DNA from: a virus
Length of the DNA: 64,000 bases
Virus record (IMG/VR): IMGVR_UViG_3300025012_000028
Location: 62,001-126,000 of that record
Strand: one strand, 5' to 3'
Both the position numbers and the translations under genes were made by a program. The number at the start of each line of letters is the position of its first letter. Position 1 is the first letter of the stretch. The notes under the pieces were generated by a model, which was not told the origin of the DNA, made no database searches, and was given only the letters and a program-made list of their open reading frames with translations. Shown here piece by piece: positions 57,486 through 63,876 of this stretch.

Positions 57486-57788
57486 TTAAACCCTTATCGT
57501 GTAGGTTTCTTGCCGTCCGGTAATTCCGTCTATACGGATTTCTTCCAACCCTTCCGCAACAAATCGGGTAGGTTCGATGCGTTTCCACAACATCACTTTT
57601 CCTCGCCATTCGAATCCTAAATTTGTTCCACCAATTTCATCATTCATATTTTTGATGATAATTGCATCGAATTTAAGGTAAGTGCGCCCACCTTCAAATT
57701 CAACCGGATCTTCTAATGGAGAAACACCTTCAAACTTTTTACCAGACAAAAATGCTAATGCCCTTTCAGACAACGACATCTCAGACAC
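57486..57788 (-). CDS. Early protein, 100 aa, GTG start
   Basis: The GTG at 57788 is six bases after AGGAG; the next ATG (57779) is too far. It starts MSEMSLSERALAFLSGKKFE, then beta strands with Gly turns (EGGRTYLKFDAIIIKNMND; GFEWRGKVMLWKRIEPTRF). It overlaps the preceding gene by eight bases. Position beside DsbA-like gene recalls gene 33 in T4, but the sequence does not match gp33. Unknown. Confidence 0.5.
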   Translation of the reverse strand: MSEMSLSERALAFLSGKKFEGVSPLEDPVEFEGGRTYLKFDAIIIKNMNDEIGGTNLGFEWRGKVMLWKRIEPTRFVAEGLEEIRIDGITGRQETYTIRV

Positions 57789-58035
57789 ATTTCTCTCCTG
57801 TGAGCACGTCAACAAGCTGATCGGTTTCGTTAATCTCTTCCAGAAACTTGGTCCGATCCTTCTGCCACTTGAAATACTGCTTCAGTGCATCGTTCAGGGG
57901 CTTTTTCTTGATGTCATGTTCTTTGCAGAATTCATCTTTCACATCCTTGATGTCGGCCATGATATCTTTGCGCTTATCATCAAGTTCCTTAATACAAGTT
58001 GCGAGTGCTACGATCTGTTCCTGAGTGTAATCCAA
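57781..58035 (-). CDS. dsbA: DsbA-like double-stranded DNA-binding protein
   Basis: 84 aa, mostly two helices: MDYTQEQIVALATCIKELDD, then KDIMADIKDVKDEFCKEHDI, KKKPLNDALKQYF and TDQLVDVL. The pattern aligns with T4 DsbA (helical, 'IKDIRIRAKDELGVDGKMFNRLL...'). T4 DsbA binds late promoters and enhances late transcription, so it may help the TATAAATA boxes here. It lies between two small genes. The family call rests on pattern and length. Confidence 0.55.
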   Translation of the reverse strand: MDYTQEQIVALATCIKELDDKRKDIMADIKDVKDEFCKEHDIKKKPLNDALKQYFKWQKDRTKFLEEINETDQLVDVLTGEKCV

Positions 58036-58036
58036 T

Positions 58037-58567
58037 TTACTTCTCCTTCGTGAATTTAGATTTGTTTGCGGTCATGGCATCGTAAAGCCCTACCAGATTG
58101 TAATTGGAATTGCGTTTCTGAACCTTGGCAACCCAATAGGAAATGTTGTCACAATTAGTTTTGTCCCGTTCCAGTTCCTCTTTTCTCAGTTGAATCTTTT
58201 TCTCTTTGAGAGCTTCACCATCACGAAGAATATTTTCCCCTTTGTGATGGTTGTAATATTTTATCCCTTTTTCCATAGTGTAAAACGATACAGTTACAGG
58301 AAGGTTAAACCCTTTGTAGTACCGGTGGCAACGCTCATAGAAAATTGCATATTGATTATAGAGACTTTGAGGAATCAGAATGGTACGCACACCACTTGCT
58401 CTACCTTCAGCAATTATCATCGCTTTATTCTTGGTTGCAACATCTTCATCATCACAAAGGGAAAACCCAATAAGAATATTGTTATCAACACCAACAATAT
58501 TTGCTACCAGATACCCCTTGAATTCACCGTCCCTGATAATCCTTTGCCGCAGCTTGTTTTCGTTCAT
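58037..58567 (-). CDS. Early protein, 176 aa, unknown
   Basis: It starts MNENKLRQRIIRDGEFKGYL. An alpha/beta N-terminal part (LIGFSLCDDEDVATKNKAMI; SGVRTILIPQSLYNQYAIFY) is followed by a charged coiled helix (ILRDGEALKEKKIQLRKEEL). It follows a promoter at 58621. The 'LIGFSLC..ED.atk..g..iA..R'-like block is found in many T4-like small proteins; I do not name a family. Confidence 0.55.
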   Translation of the reverse strand: MNENKLRQRIIRDGEFKGYLVANIVGVDNNILIGFSLCDDEDVATKNKAMIIAEGRASGVRTILIPQSLYNQYAIFYERCHRYYKGFNLPVTVSFYTMEKGIKYYNHHKGENILRDGEALKEKKIQLRKEELERDKTNCDNISYWVAKVQKRNSNYNLVGLYDAMTANKSKFTKEK

Positions 58568-58620
58568 TGCTAATCTCCTTTTTGGTTGTAGGTTTCATAA
58601 AATTCTTTCGCTCGTAATTC

Positions 58621-58649
58621 ATTATGCCGCTTGACTTTATAAAAGTCAA
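58621..58649 (-). promoter_or_regulatory. Early promoter on minus strand
   Basis: TTGACT (58649-58644), 17-nt spacer, CATAAT (58626-58621). It drives the gene at 58567. It lies at the very end of the preceding gene. Confidence 0.65.
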
Positions 58650-58948
58650 ATATTATTTTCCACCATTGCAGCTTTGATGTATTCGATATAATCATTTTCG
58701 AATTGGTCGTGGGTCCAGTTCTGACATTCTTCCAACCCTCTGAGATAATTTCTAACCTGCATCCCTTCACGAAAATGAACAGGGTGTGGAATAAAAGATA
58801 TGCCACCTTTTAAATGTAAATTACATTTCACCTTCATGACTGGATCGACATCACCCTTATACAGTTTAGCGAGAGTACGGAAGAAATGTCTTCCCTCTTT
58901 ACCTAACCATTTATGGAGTTTGGAAACTATAATTGGATCTAACTTCAT
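58646..58948 (-). CDS. Early protein, 100 aa, unknown
   Basis: The ATG 58948 overlaps the stop of the frameshifted gene upstream (ATGA type). It starts MKLDPIIVSKLHKWLGKEGR and is basic at the N-terminus and acidic later (EECQNWTHDQFENDYIEYIK), as in a small interaction protein. An alternative overlapping frame 58570-58806 is rejected. Unknown. Confidence 0.55.
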   Translation of the reverse strand: MKLDPIIVSKLHKWLGKEGRHFFRTLAKLYKGDVDPVMKVKCNLHLKGGISFIPHPVHFREGMQVRNYLRGLEECQNWTHDQFENDYIEYIKAAMVENNI

Positions 58949-59116
58949 AATGGAAATGTCCTAACTGAACTATATTGATGATATCCATCATGCATAAGTA
59001 TTGTTTTCTTTTGGATCAATTCATGTCTGGAAATATACATATTAGAATTAGAAATACACATGACCACAAACAAACATATTGCTCCCAAAAAAAAAGAATA
59101 TAACATTATCAATCAT
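58945..59116 (-). pseudogene. Small membrane protein gene with T9-tract frameshift
   Basis: ATG 59116 after AAAGGAGATTAT. The frame breaks in a run of nine T (A9 at 59097-59105 on the plus strand) after ten codons. Removing one T restores a 57-codon frame MIDNVIFFFLGAICLFVVMC then SNMYISRHELIQKKT, ending TTTCCATTATGA exactly at the next start codon. It would encode one membrane span with a polar tail. The intact frame and coupling argue it is a real gene, phase-variable, recently broken or misread. Confidence 0.5.
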
Positions 59117-59154
59117 ATAATCTCCTTTAATTTATAATTCTTTATTTGGTGGGT

Positions 59155-59331
59155 TCATGCTAATTGTTCTCCCAACAACATTGCCAGAACACGATGAACA
59201 CTTTGTTGGCCGTAACCTTTGGCGCATTGATTACACCAGTTCTGCAAAGCAACCTTTTCTTCTTCGGTTTCGATGGTCAGATGTAGATGAATTGGTTGGA
59301 ACTCAATTGGTTTTATAATTACACATCTCAT
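59155..59331 (-). CDS. Small early protein, 58 aa
   Basis: ATG 59331 following GGAAGG with a loose spacing. It starts MRCVIIKPIEFQPIHLHLTI (beta strands), then a charged helix and QNWCNQCAKGYGQQSVHRV. Short but a clean frame, with the neighbouring gene upstream and an unremarkable 3' gap. Unknown. Confidence 0.5.
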   Translation of the reverse strand: MRCVIIKPIEFQPIHLHLTIETEEEKVALQNWCNQCAKGYGQQSVHRVLAMLLGEQLA

Positions 59332-59337
59332 AATTTA

Positions 59338-59366
59338 ACTTTACCTTCCTTTGAATTATTTGTCAA
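59338..59366 (-). promoter_or_regulatory. Possible early promoter on minus strand
   Basis: TTGACA (59366-59361), 17-nt spacer, TAAAGT (59343-59338). The -10 is poor, so this is tentative. Confidence 0.3.
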
Positions 59367-59372
59367 TTAATT

Positions 59373-60083
59373 CTATTCTCCTTGTTCCACAACACCATTA
59401 ATATATTCCAACCACCACGGACTCATGAGATTGAAATCATAATTTGGTCGAATAGTTTCACCATCTTTTATAAAGAGAGTGCCATTCTTGAATTGTGGTT
59501 CTAGATCATTCCAGTTCTTTCCTTTTTGGAAACACAAATCGTGTAGATCGGGCGTTTTCTTCCCATGCAATTCTTTATGTGAATAAAGAGATTGTGCGAG
59601 CATCTGAATGGAGTTTCTAAGCCAATCCTGATATCTCCACCGGAAATAATTGATAACTTCCTCTTTGGGGATATTAAAACAACGAGAATCGAAATGTGCT
59701 GGCTGATAGAAACCTTTCATATTTCCATATGATATTGTAAAATTTACACTAGCCATCGATGCACTGATGGAACAAATCTTTTGAATATTATAATCAAAAT
59801 AAGCATCCGTATTCAGTTTATCGTAATCGGTAAGAAGCAAACTAATTTCGTCTGATTGAACATAACCCATCTTACATCCTTGGATATTTTCCACCAGATA
59901 TTTACAGGTTTCTTCCATTGATTTGATTATTTTCACATCGAACGGTTTCTGACAACCCTTAGTGAATGTGTGAAACGCCTTACCATCCAATCGAATAATA
60001 ACGGGAGTTCTGCGTGTAAGATGAAACCTAGAACGGTTTTCATAGTTTCCTTTCATGCGATCACCCAACGAATCATTTTTCAT
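59373..60083 (-). CDS. thg1: tRNA-His guanylyltransferase, Thg1-like protein
   Basis: 236 aa. Thg1 proteins add nucleotides 3'-to-5' to RNA using a palm fold. Visible here: the nucleotide-binding PVIIRLDGKAFHTFTKGCQK with Asp near residue 33, and GYVQSDEISLLLTDYDK with the second carboxylate pair near residue 77. The helix ISASMASVNFTISYGNMKG and HFDSRCFNIPKEEVINYFRW follow as in family members. Bacterial and phage Thg1-like proteins usually repair tRNA 5' ends, so it might mend tRNAs damaged by host anticodon or acceptor nucleases. The substrate here is unknown. Confidence 0.88.
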   Translation of the reverse strand: MKNDSLGDRMKGNYENRSRFHLTRRTPVIIRLDGKAFHTFTKGCQKPFDVKIIKSMEETCKYLVENIQGCKMGYVQSDEISLLLTDYDKLNTDAYFDYNIQKICSISASMASVNFTISYGNMKGFYQPAHFDSRCFNIPKEEVINYFRWRYQDWLRNSIQMLAQSLYSHKELHGKKTPDLHDLCFQKGKNWNDLEPQFKNGTLFIKDGETIRPNYDFNLMSPWWLEYINGVVEQGE

Positions 60084-60170
60084 TTATTCACTCCTTTTAA
60101 GTGGGCATCCTGAAGCAACCTTAATATGTGCTATCTTAGGGTAAGACCCGTCTTTATTGATCCTACCCAT
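60084..60170 (-). CDS. Possible 28-aa basic peptide
   Basis: ATG 60170 opens 28 codons (MGRINKDGSYPKIAHIKVAS then GCPLKRSE) up to the Thg1 ribosome site. The frame is open further upstream to about 60215, but without a start codon. It has no good ribosome site at the ATG. It may be a leader or a spurious frame. Confidence 0.25.
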   Translation of the reverse strand: MGRINKDGSYPKIAHIKVASGCPLKRSE

Positions 60171-60198
60171 ACCATTGTTTTTGCGTCTGATTTCTCCT

Positions 60199-60309
60199 TT
60201 AACATAAAATTTGTCCTATACCCACACCGAAAAAGAATGCTGCACCAATAAGAAAAAGGTTTGCCCAAGGGAAAGGAATTGGTTCATACTCATCTATCTG
60301 GTATGGCAT
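60199..60309 (-). CDS. Small membrane peptide, 36 aa
   Basis: ATG 60309 after GGGGAGATATAA. The product is MPYQIDEYEPIPFPWANLFL then IGAAFFFGVGIGQILC, with a single transmembrane helix at the C-terminus. The start overlaps the end of the NADAR gene region (starts one base before its stop). Function unknown. Confidence 0.5.
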   Translation of the reverse strand: MPYQIDEYEPIPFPWANLFLIGAAFFFGVGIGQILC

Positions 60310-60765
60310 TTATATCTCCCCTCTCTTCATTCGTTCCCTGAGTTTCATCAACCTGCTACAGAATTCTTTTCTTGTCAGAACTGTTTCCCTTTCCTTGTCC
60401 CTACCAATAGAATGGGTCAGAACCGCATTTCCTGTCGCCAACAATGCCCTTCTAAAGCTATCGTTGGTAGCAAGAGCATCATAGAGCCTATCAAGCAATT
60501 CTTGGTATTCCTTGGACTCTCTGAGGTATCCCTTACCCTTCCAGAAAAGAATCTGCCGATCCTGCCAGTTGAGAAATTTCCCTCTCTTCTTTGCGGCATA
60601 ACCGACAAGTTTGCACATTTCAATTTGAACTTCGTGGTTCTTTTGTTTGAACGCCTGAAGCGGTCCTTCAGCAGAGTTGCACTTAACACCATCAAAAATG
60701 AATTCGTGGGGCGCGAAATTACTTAATGCACTTGCAGGATAACCACATTTAGATCCAATGTCCAT
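60310..60765 (-). CDS. NADAR (YbiA/DUF1768-like) N-glycosidase
   Basis: 151 aa. Family marks: ALSNFAPHEFIFDGVKCNSA then EGPLQAFKQK (the 'SNF...F...EG..Qa.K' start), FLNWQDRQILFWKGKG, and FRRALLATGNAVLTHSIGRD near the end. NADAR enzymes cleave N-glycosidic bonds in NAD-linked or ADP-ribosyl intermediates, and phage members are thought to counteract NAD/ADP-ribose-based defence. This fits an anti-defence early gene. The exact substrate is not set by sequence. Confidence 0.72.
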   Translation of the reverse strand: MDIGSKCGYPASALSNFAPHEFIFDGVKCNSAEGPLQAFKQKNHEVQIEMCKLVGYAAKKRGKFLNWQDRQILFWKGKGYLRESKEYQELLDRLYDALATNDSFRRALLATGNAVLTHSIGRDKERETVLTRKEFCSRLMKLRERMKRGEI

Positions 60766-60776
60766 TTATTTTTCCT

Positions 60777-60938
60777 TTAACAATTCTTCTCTCTAATAAT
60801 CCTGAGTTCAGTAATACAATCCGAAAGATCATGAGAAATGTTTGTTAGTTCTGGTATTTCTTTACTAATAAATTTCTCCATATTTGAAAGAGTTTTGATT
60901 ACTGAATTCAAATTTAAGATATCTTTTTCATTTAACAT
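60777..60938 (-). CDS. Small helical early protein, paralogue 1 (53 aa)
   Basis: ATG 60938 shares one base with the stop of the upstream paralogue. It reads MLNEKDILNLNSVIKTLSNM, and ends ITELRIIREKNC. It is a coiled-coil-like helix and a tandem duplicate of the next gene (pattern ML.E..I..LNSVI..L...I..L...IT.LR..RE.N). Unknown. Confidence 0.6.
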   Translation of the reverse strand: MLNEKDILNLNSVIKTLSNMEKFISKEIPELTNISHDLSDCITELRIIREKNC

Positions 60939-61099
60939 TATGAATTCCTTTCCCTAAGAAGCCGCAAACGAGTAATGTTGTTATTAAGATCCGTTATTTC
61001 TCTTTGAGAGTTAGAATAAAATAAGTTCAATCTGGATTTGATTTCTTCCAGATTTGCGATTACCGAGTTCAGACATCTAATTTCATCTTCGCTCAACAT
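60938..61099 (-). CDS. Small helical early protein, paralogue 2 (53 aa)
   Basis: ATG 61099 after AAGGAGAACAT. It reads MLSEDEIRCLNSVIANLEEI, ends ITRLRLLRERNS. It is of identical length to the neighbour and clearly homologous. Coupled to it by a one-base stop/start overlap. Confidence 0.6.
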   Translation of the reverse strand: MLSEDEIRCLNSVIANLEEIKSRLNLFYSNSQREITDLNNNITRLRLLRERNS

Positions 61100-61108
61100 A
61101 TGTTCTCC

Positions 61109-61339
61109 TTAATATAAAAGATCGTTGAGTATTTCTTCATCATGTTGTGCTGGTGCAAGTTTCAACGAAACACTTTTACCATACACCTTACATGACCTAA
61201 AACCATCCTTCTCATAAATTTTCACATAGCCAGCAGAAGTTATATTACCCATTCTCTTAAAATCAGAATGGTTTTGGATATCGAAAAAGAGAATGGGCCT
61301 GTCGAAATCTATCATGACATATTTCATTTCGTGTGGCAT
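61109..61339 (-). CDS. Small early protein, 76 aa
   Basis: The start is ATG 61339 (MPHEMKYVMIDFDRPILFFD) with GGAGG seven bases upstream; TTG further up is rejected. Beta-rich with a DFDRPILFFDIQN segment. It overlaps the preceding gene by 16 bases. Unknown. Confidence 0.55.
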   Translation of the reverse strand: MPHEMKYVMIDFDRPILFFDIQNHSDFKRMGNITSAGYVKIYEKDGFRSCKVYGKSVSLKLAPAQHDEEILNDLLY

Positions 61340-61578
61340 GAACAACCTCCAAACATTTTATTGAAACGTTCTTCCACAACATCAGGGTGTTCATCACTCC
61401 AATCGACAATTGACTTGGAACTGAACCAACACGTTTTCTCACCACGAATGGAAATTTTAAAGTCCATTGGGCAACCCTCCACTTTTACATACTTAATTTG
61501 AAAATACTCATCAGGATTCAAACAAGTTTTTGGATGATCGACACTGACCCATTTATTTAAGAAACAGTTATCTTCCAT
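61324..61578 (-). CDS. Small early protein, 84 aa
   Basis: ATG 61578, which overlaps the previous TAA by one base. Basic to acidic with Cys residues (MEDNCFLNKWVSVDHPKTCL; KMFGGCSCHTK at the end). The C-terminal GGCSCH and N-terminal Cys residues could bind metal. Unknown. Confidence 0.52.
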   Translation of the reverse strand: MEDNCFLNKWVSVDHPKTCLNPDEYFQIKYVKVEGCPMDFKISIRGEKTCWFSSKSIVDWSDEHPDVVEERFNKMFGGCSCHTK

Positions 61579-61787
61579 TACCGTTTCCTCTCTGCTCTTA
61601 GAGTGCCACATTTCGGGCAAACAAGAATATGAACACCTTGAGGAGTATCCCACGAATTCTGGGGAAACAGATGGAAAGCGTCCATCACCCGATGGAATTC
61701 TTCATCACCCTTGAGAAGTCCATATGCTCCATCTTCCCCAATACCCCTTTCATATTCGTAACCACAAACACATTTGGCGTTGATCAT
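61578..61787 (-). CDS. Zinc-ribbon early protein, 69 aa
   Basis: It starts MINAKCVCGYEYERGIGEDG; CxCG at the N-terminus and VCPKCGTL at the C-terminus build a Cys4 zinc site separated by 50 residues. Good ribosome site (GAGGTTTAATT). Unknown. Confidence 0.58.
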   Translation of the reverse strand: MINAKCVCGYEYERGIGEDGAYGLLKGDEEFHRVMDAFHLFPQNSWDTPQGVHILVCPKCGTLRAERKR

Positions 61788-61804
61788 AATTAAACCTCCT
61801 CAGT

Positions 61805-61996
61805 TTAAGATTGAAAACCAGCGATCTTTAAAATGTAATATCCAATTGCTTCCGCTTCAGTATTACCATAAGAACCCATAATATCTGTTTCGCTGGTGTG
61901 GTAACAATAATACATCCCACTTTGTGGTTCCACTGTCAAATTCAATTTCGCGTTTAGTAATGTCACCGACAAAGCATCTTTGTTCTTACTTACCAT
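61805..61996 (-). CDS. Small early protein, 63 aa
   Basis: ATG 61996 after AAGGAGGTTTTAA. It starts MVSKNKDALSVTLLNAKLNL; beta-rich with a final helix (EAEAIGYYILKIAG). The layout resembles small one-domain phage proteins with a 'G.t..EAi......' ending, but no family is named. Confidence 0.58.
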   Translation of the reverse strand: MVSKNKDALSVTLLNAKLNLTVEPQSGMYYCYHTSETDIMGSYGNTEAEAIGYYILKIAGFQS

Positions 61997-62022
61997 TTAA
62001 AACCTCCTTGTCATTTTTAGAA

Positions 62023-62050
62023 ATTATAACAGGATTAATTTAAAAGTCAA
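62023..62050 (-). promoter_or_regulatory. Early promoter on minus strand
   Basis: TTGACT (62050-62045), 16-nt spacer, perfect TATAAT (62028-62023). Confidence 0.78.
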
Positions 62051-62086
62051 GAACATATAGGTATGGTAGATTGCCGTATAAACCAG

Positions 62087-62132
62087 AAACTAAGAAGAGG
62101 ATCAGAACTAAATCCAATCCTCTTCTTAGTTT
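62087..62132 (-). terminator. Terminator after DUF932 gene
   Basis: 16-bp stem AAACTAAGAAGAGGAT / ATCCTCTTCTTAGTTT with a 14-nt loop and T run. Confidence 0.88.
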
Positions 62133-62135
62133 TTC

Positions 62136-63080
62136 TTAAAGTTTACCACCCGCCAGTTTAGTAGCTATTTCCAGAGCCTTTTGGTTGGTATTAACATCAG
62201 CACCGAACCAGAGAGAATGGAGACGATTATCTTTGGTTCGCCCCTTATCCCAAGTGAGATATTCGGTGATGGCGTTGTATGCGTTCCATGCTGTTCCAGC
62301 ACCCAATTCATGACCTTTACCAGTTTCATAAAAGAGTTCGATTTTCTCTATAGTGGAAGACCGCAGTTCTTTTACTTCACCTTCTTCCTCTTTACCCAGA
62401 ACGGCAGTGACATACTTTTCCAAATCTTTTTTAAGGATGGATTTGGAAGCGAGAAATTTATATTGTTCCATTGTTGCAATGAAATCCCTGTTTGCCAGAT
62501 CCATTACTTCGCGGACCTTTTCCAGTGTGAGTGCTGCACTTTTGGTATGCTTCATTCTGAGAAGCTTACTGGAACTGGAATTGTGAGCAGCAGACAGAGT
62601 GTTCCAACAAACGACTCGTTGTGGAGTAAAACCAGAACGAATAGAAAGAGTGCCGTCATGTGAATGAGAAAGAAGGATGCGCGATTCTACTTCATCACCC
62701 TTAACCACTTCACCCTTAATCGCGGTTTTGGCTTGAACCCAGATCACCCTACCTTCTTTAAGAGAACCAGCAGTTTCAAATTCAGCAGAACGAGATTCGA
62801 TGAATGGTGCAAACCATTGAAATGCTTCATTGTTTTGGAGTATATGGTATCTGTCACCCACGACACCGAAGATTTTGCCGTCCGATTCCCTGCGCGACAC
62901 CTTGGCTTTGGGGATCAGAGTTCCATCGGAAAGATATGCATCTTCAAGAGATACCTTCCAATCCAGACCAGCAACCTTCATCATCTCCGAAGGAGAGATG
63001 AAACCATTCTGAATTTTAGTTCCAAGACCGTGCCAAGGGGTTCCACCAACGTAACCAATGGTTTCGATTTCTGCGCTCAT
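62136..63080 (-). CDS. DUF932 (phage/plasmid-like TIGR03299) protein
   Basis: 314 aa. The N-terminus (MSAEIETIGYVGGTPWHGLG) and KVSRRESDGKIFGVVGDRYH are typical of the DUF932 family; NGFISPSEMMKVAGLDWKV and ALTLEKVREVMDLANRDFIA follow. Family members are common in phages and plasmids and often travel with anti-restriction or DNA-maintenance genes, but their biochemical role is not known. It is the longest gene of this early block, with its own promoter at 63123 and terminator. Confidence 0.85.
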   Translation of the reverse strand: MSAEIETIGYVGGTPWHGLGTKIQNGFISPSEMMKVAGLDWKVSLEDAYLSDGTLIPKAKVSRRESDGKIFGVVGDRYHILQNNEAFQWFAPFIESRSAEFETAGSLKEGRVIWVQAKTAIKGEVVKGDEVESRILLSHSHDGTLSIRSGFTPQRVVCWNTLSAAHNSSSSKLLRMKHTKSAALTLEKVREVMDLANRDFIATMEQYKFLASKSILKKDLEKYVTAVLGKEEEGEVKELRSSTIEKIELFYETGKGHELGAGTAWNAYNAITEYLTWDKGRTKDNRLHSLWFGADVNTNQKALEIATKLAGGKL

Positions 63081-63122
63081 GTCTATCTCCTTTTACTTGG
63101 TGTGTGATTAACTTATGAATAG

Positions 63123-63151
63123 ACTATACCACCAATCTTATTTAAAGTCAA
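63123..63151 (-). promoter_or_regulatory. Early promoter on minus strand
   Basis: TTGACT (63151-63146), 17-nt spacer, TATAGT (63128-63123) with TGG before it; it drives the DUF932 gene. Confidence 0.75.
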
Positions 63152-63157
63152 GAGTTT

Positions 63158-63391
63158 TTATTTTAAATTTACTTTCCCCCATACATATTTCGGTTTGACG
63201 ATCTTGTTGTTCCGATCTACCAACTCCCCACGGATATATTCTGCCGTAATCCCATCTTTCTCAAGGAGAATCCTAGTTGGTAGTTCCTCACCATTCGGAT
63301 CACCATCGACTCTCAACAATTCAAATTCAACTCCACCTAAAATAAGTTTACTTATTGGGTTATCTCCTATCCTCGATAAGTTTCCTTTCAT
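63158..63391 (-). CDS. Small early protein, start uncertain
   Basis: The frame is open to 63421. I use the ATG at 63391 (MKGNLSRIGDNPISKLILGG), but its ribosome site is weak; the frame carries GGAGAT later, so a downstream non-ATG start is possible. The body is beta-rich (VEFELLRVDGDPNGEELPTR). It overlaps the preceding gene by 32 bases. Unknown. Confidence 0.45.
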   Translation of the reverse strand: MKGNLSRIGDNPISKLILGGVEFELLRVDGDPNGEELPTRILLEKDGITAEYIRGELVDRNNKIVKPKYVWGKVNLK

Positions 63392-63599
63392 CCAGACCAT
63401 CAAAACAACTCGGATCACCAAACCTACGTGCAGAGGCTTCTATCTGGTAAGCACATTCTTCACAATACCACTTGTTGGTAGCTTTGTTATAGAAGTGCGC
63501 TGAGTTAGGTTCTTGACAAGCGGTTCTGTTGCAGTTCTCACCTTGCTTCCCTTTGCCCTCAGAAATTCCAATCCAGTTGCCATGTCTATCACGGCTCAT
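63360..63599 (-). CDS. Zinc-finger-like early protein, 79 aa
   Basis: ATG 63599 after AAGGAGATAACTAA. Cys pattern: GENCNRTACQEPNSAHFY and WYCEECAY form a Cys/His zinc site typical of small DksA/TraR-like or treble-clef phage proteins. Unknown specific role. Confidence 0.58.
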   Translation of the reverse strand: MSRDRHGNWIGISEGKGKQGENCNRTACQEPNSAHFYNKATNKWYCEECAYQIEASARRFGDPSCFDGLDERKLIEDRR

Positions 63600-63611
63600 T
63601 TAGTTATCTCC

Positions 63612-63833
63612 TTATAATGGTTTCACTAGCCATTCAATGAAAGCTTTGACTTTTGGAATCTGTTTTGTTTTTATACAGAACTCATTAACACCCCACACGA
63701 TCAATATTACCATACCCCAAATTATAGTACCGAGAAATAAAACAAAATAACAAATAATTCTGAGACGGTTGATTTTTGTTAAATCACCTTCCAATCCCTC
63801 ACACTCATTAAAAAGATAGAAAGAGATACCCAC
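63612..63833 (-). CDS. Small membrane protein, start uncertain
   Basis: The open frame has a central long hydrophobic segment (IICYFVLFLGTIIWGMVILI) and a basic C-terminal tail (KTKQIPKVKAFIEWLVKPL). The GTG at 63833 lacks a clear ribosome site; translation may start nearer LEGDLTKINR or be coupled to the 28-aa gene that it overlaps. A host-membrane protein. Confidence 0.45.
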   Translation of the reverse strand: MGISFYLFNECEGLEGDLTKINRLRIICYFVLFLGTIIWGMVILIVWGVNEFCIKTKQIPKVKAFIEWLVKPL

Positions 63834-63865
63834 ACCACCATAATTCCAAATTCAGTTTCAGACAT
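63779..63865 (-). CDS. 28-aa membrane micro-protein
   Basis: ATG 63865 after GAGGGAATAA. The product is MSETEFGIMVVWVSLSIFLM then SVRDWKVI, a single membrane helix. It overlaps the next membrane gene's upstream part, suggesting coupling. Confidence 0.42.
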   Translation of the reverse strand: MSETEFGIMVVWVSLSIFLMSVRDWKVI

Positions 63866-63876
63866 TTATTCCCTCG

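Noticed and set aside
58570-58806. Open frame MAYLLFHTLFIF... on the minus strand
   Set aside because: It overlaps the better supported gene 58646-58948 (coupled start) and the promoter at 58621-58649, and lacks a ribosome site.
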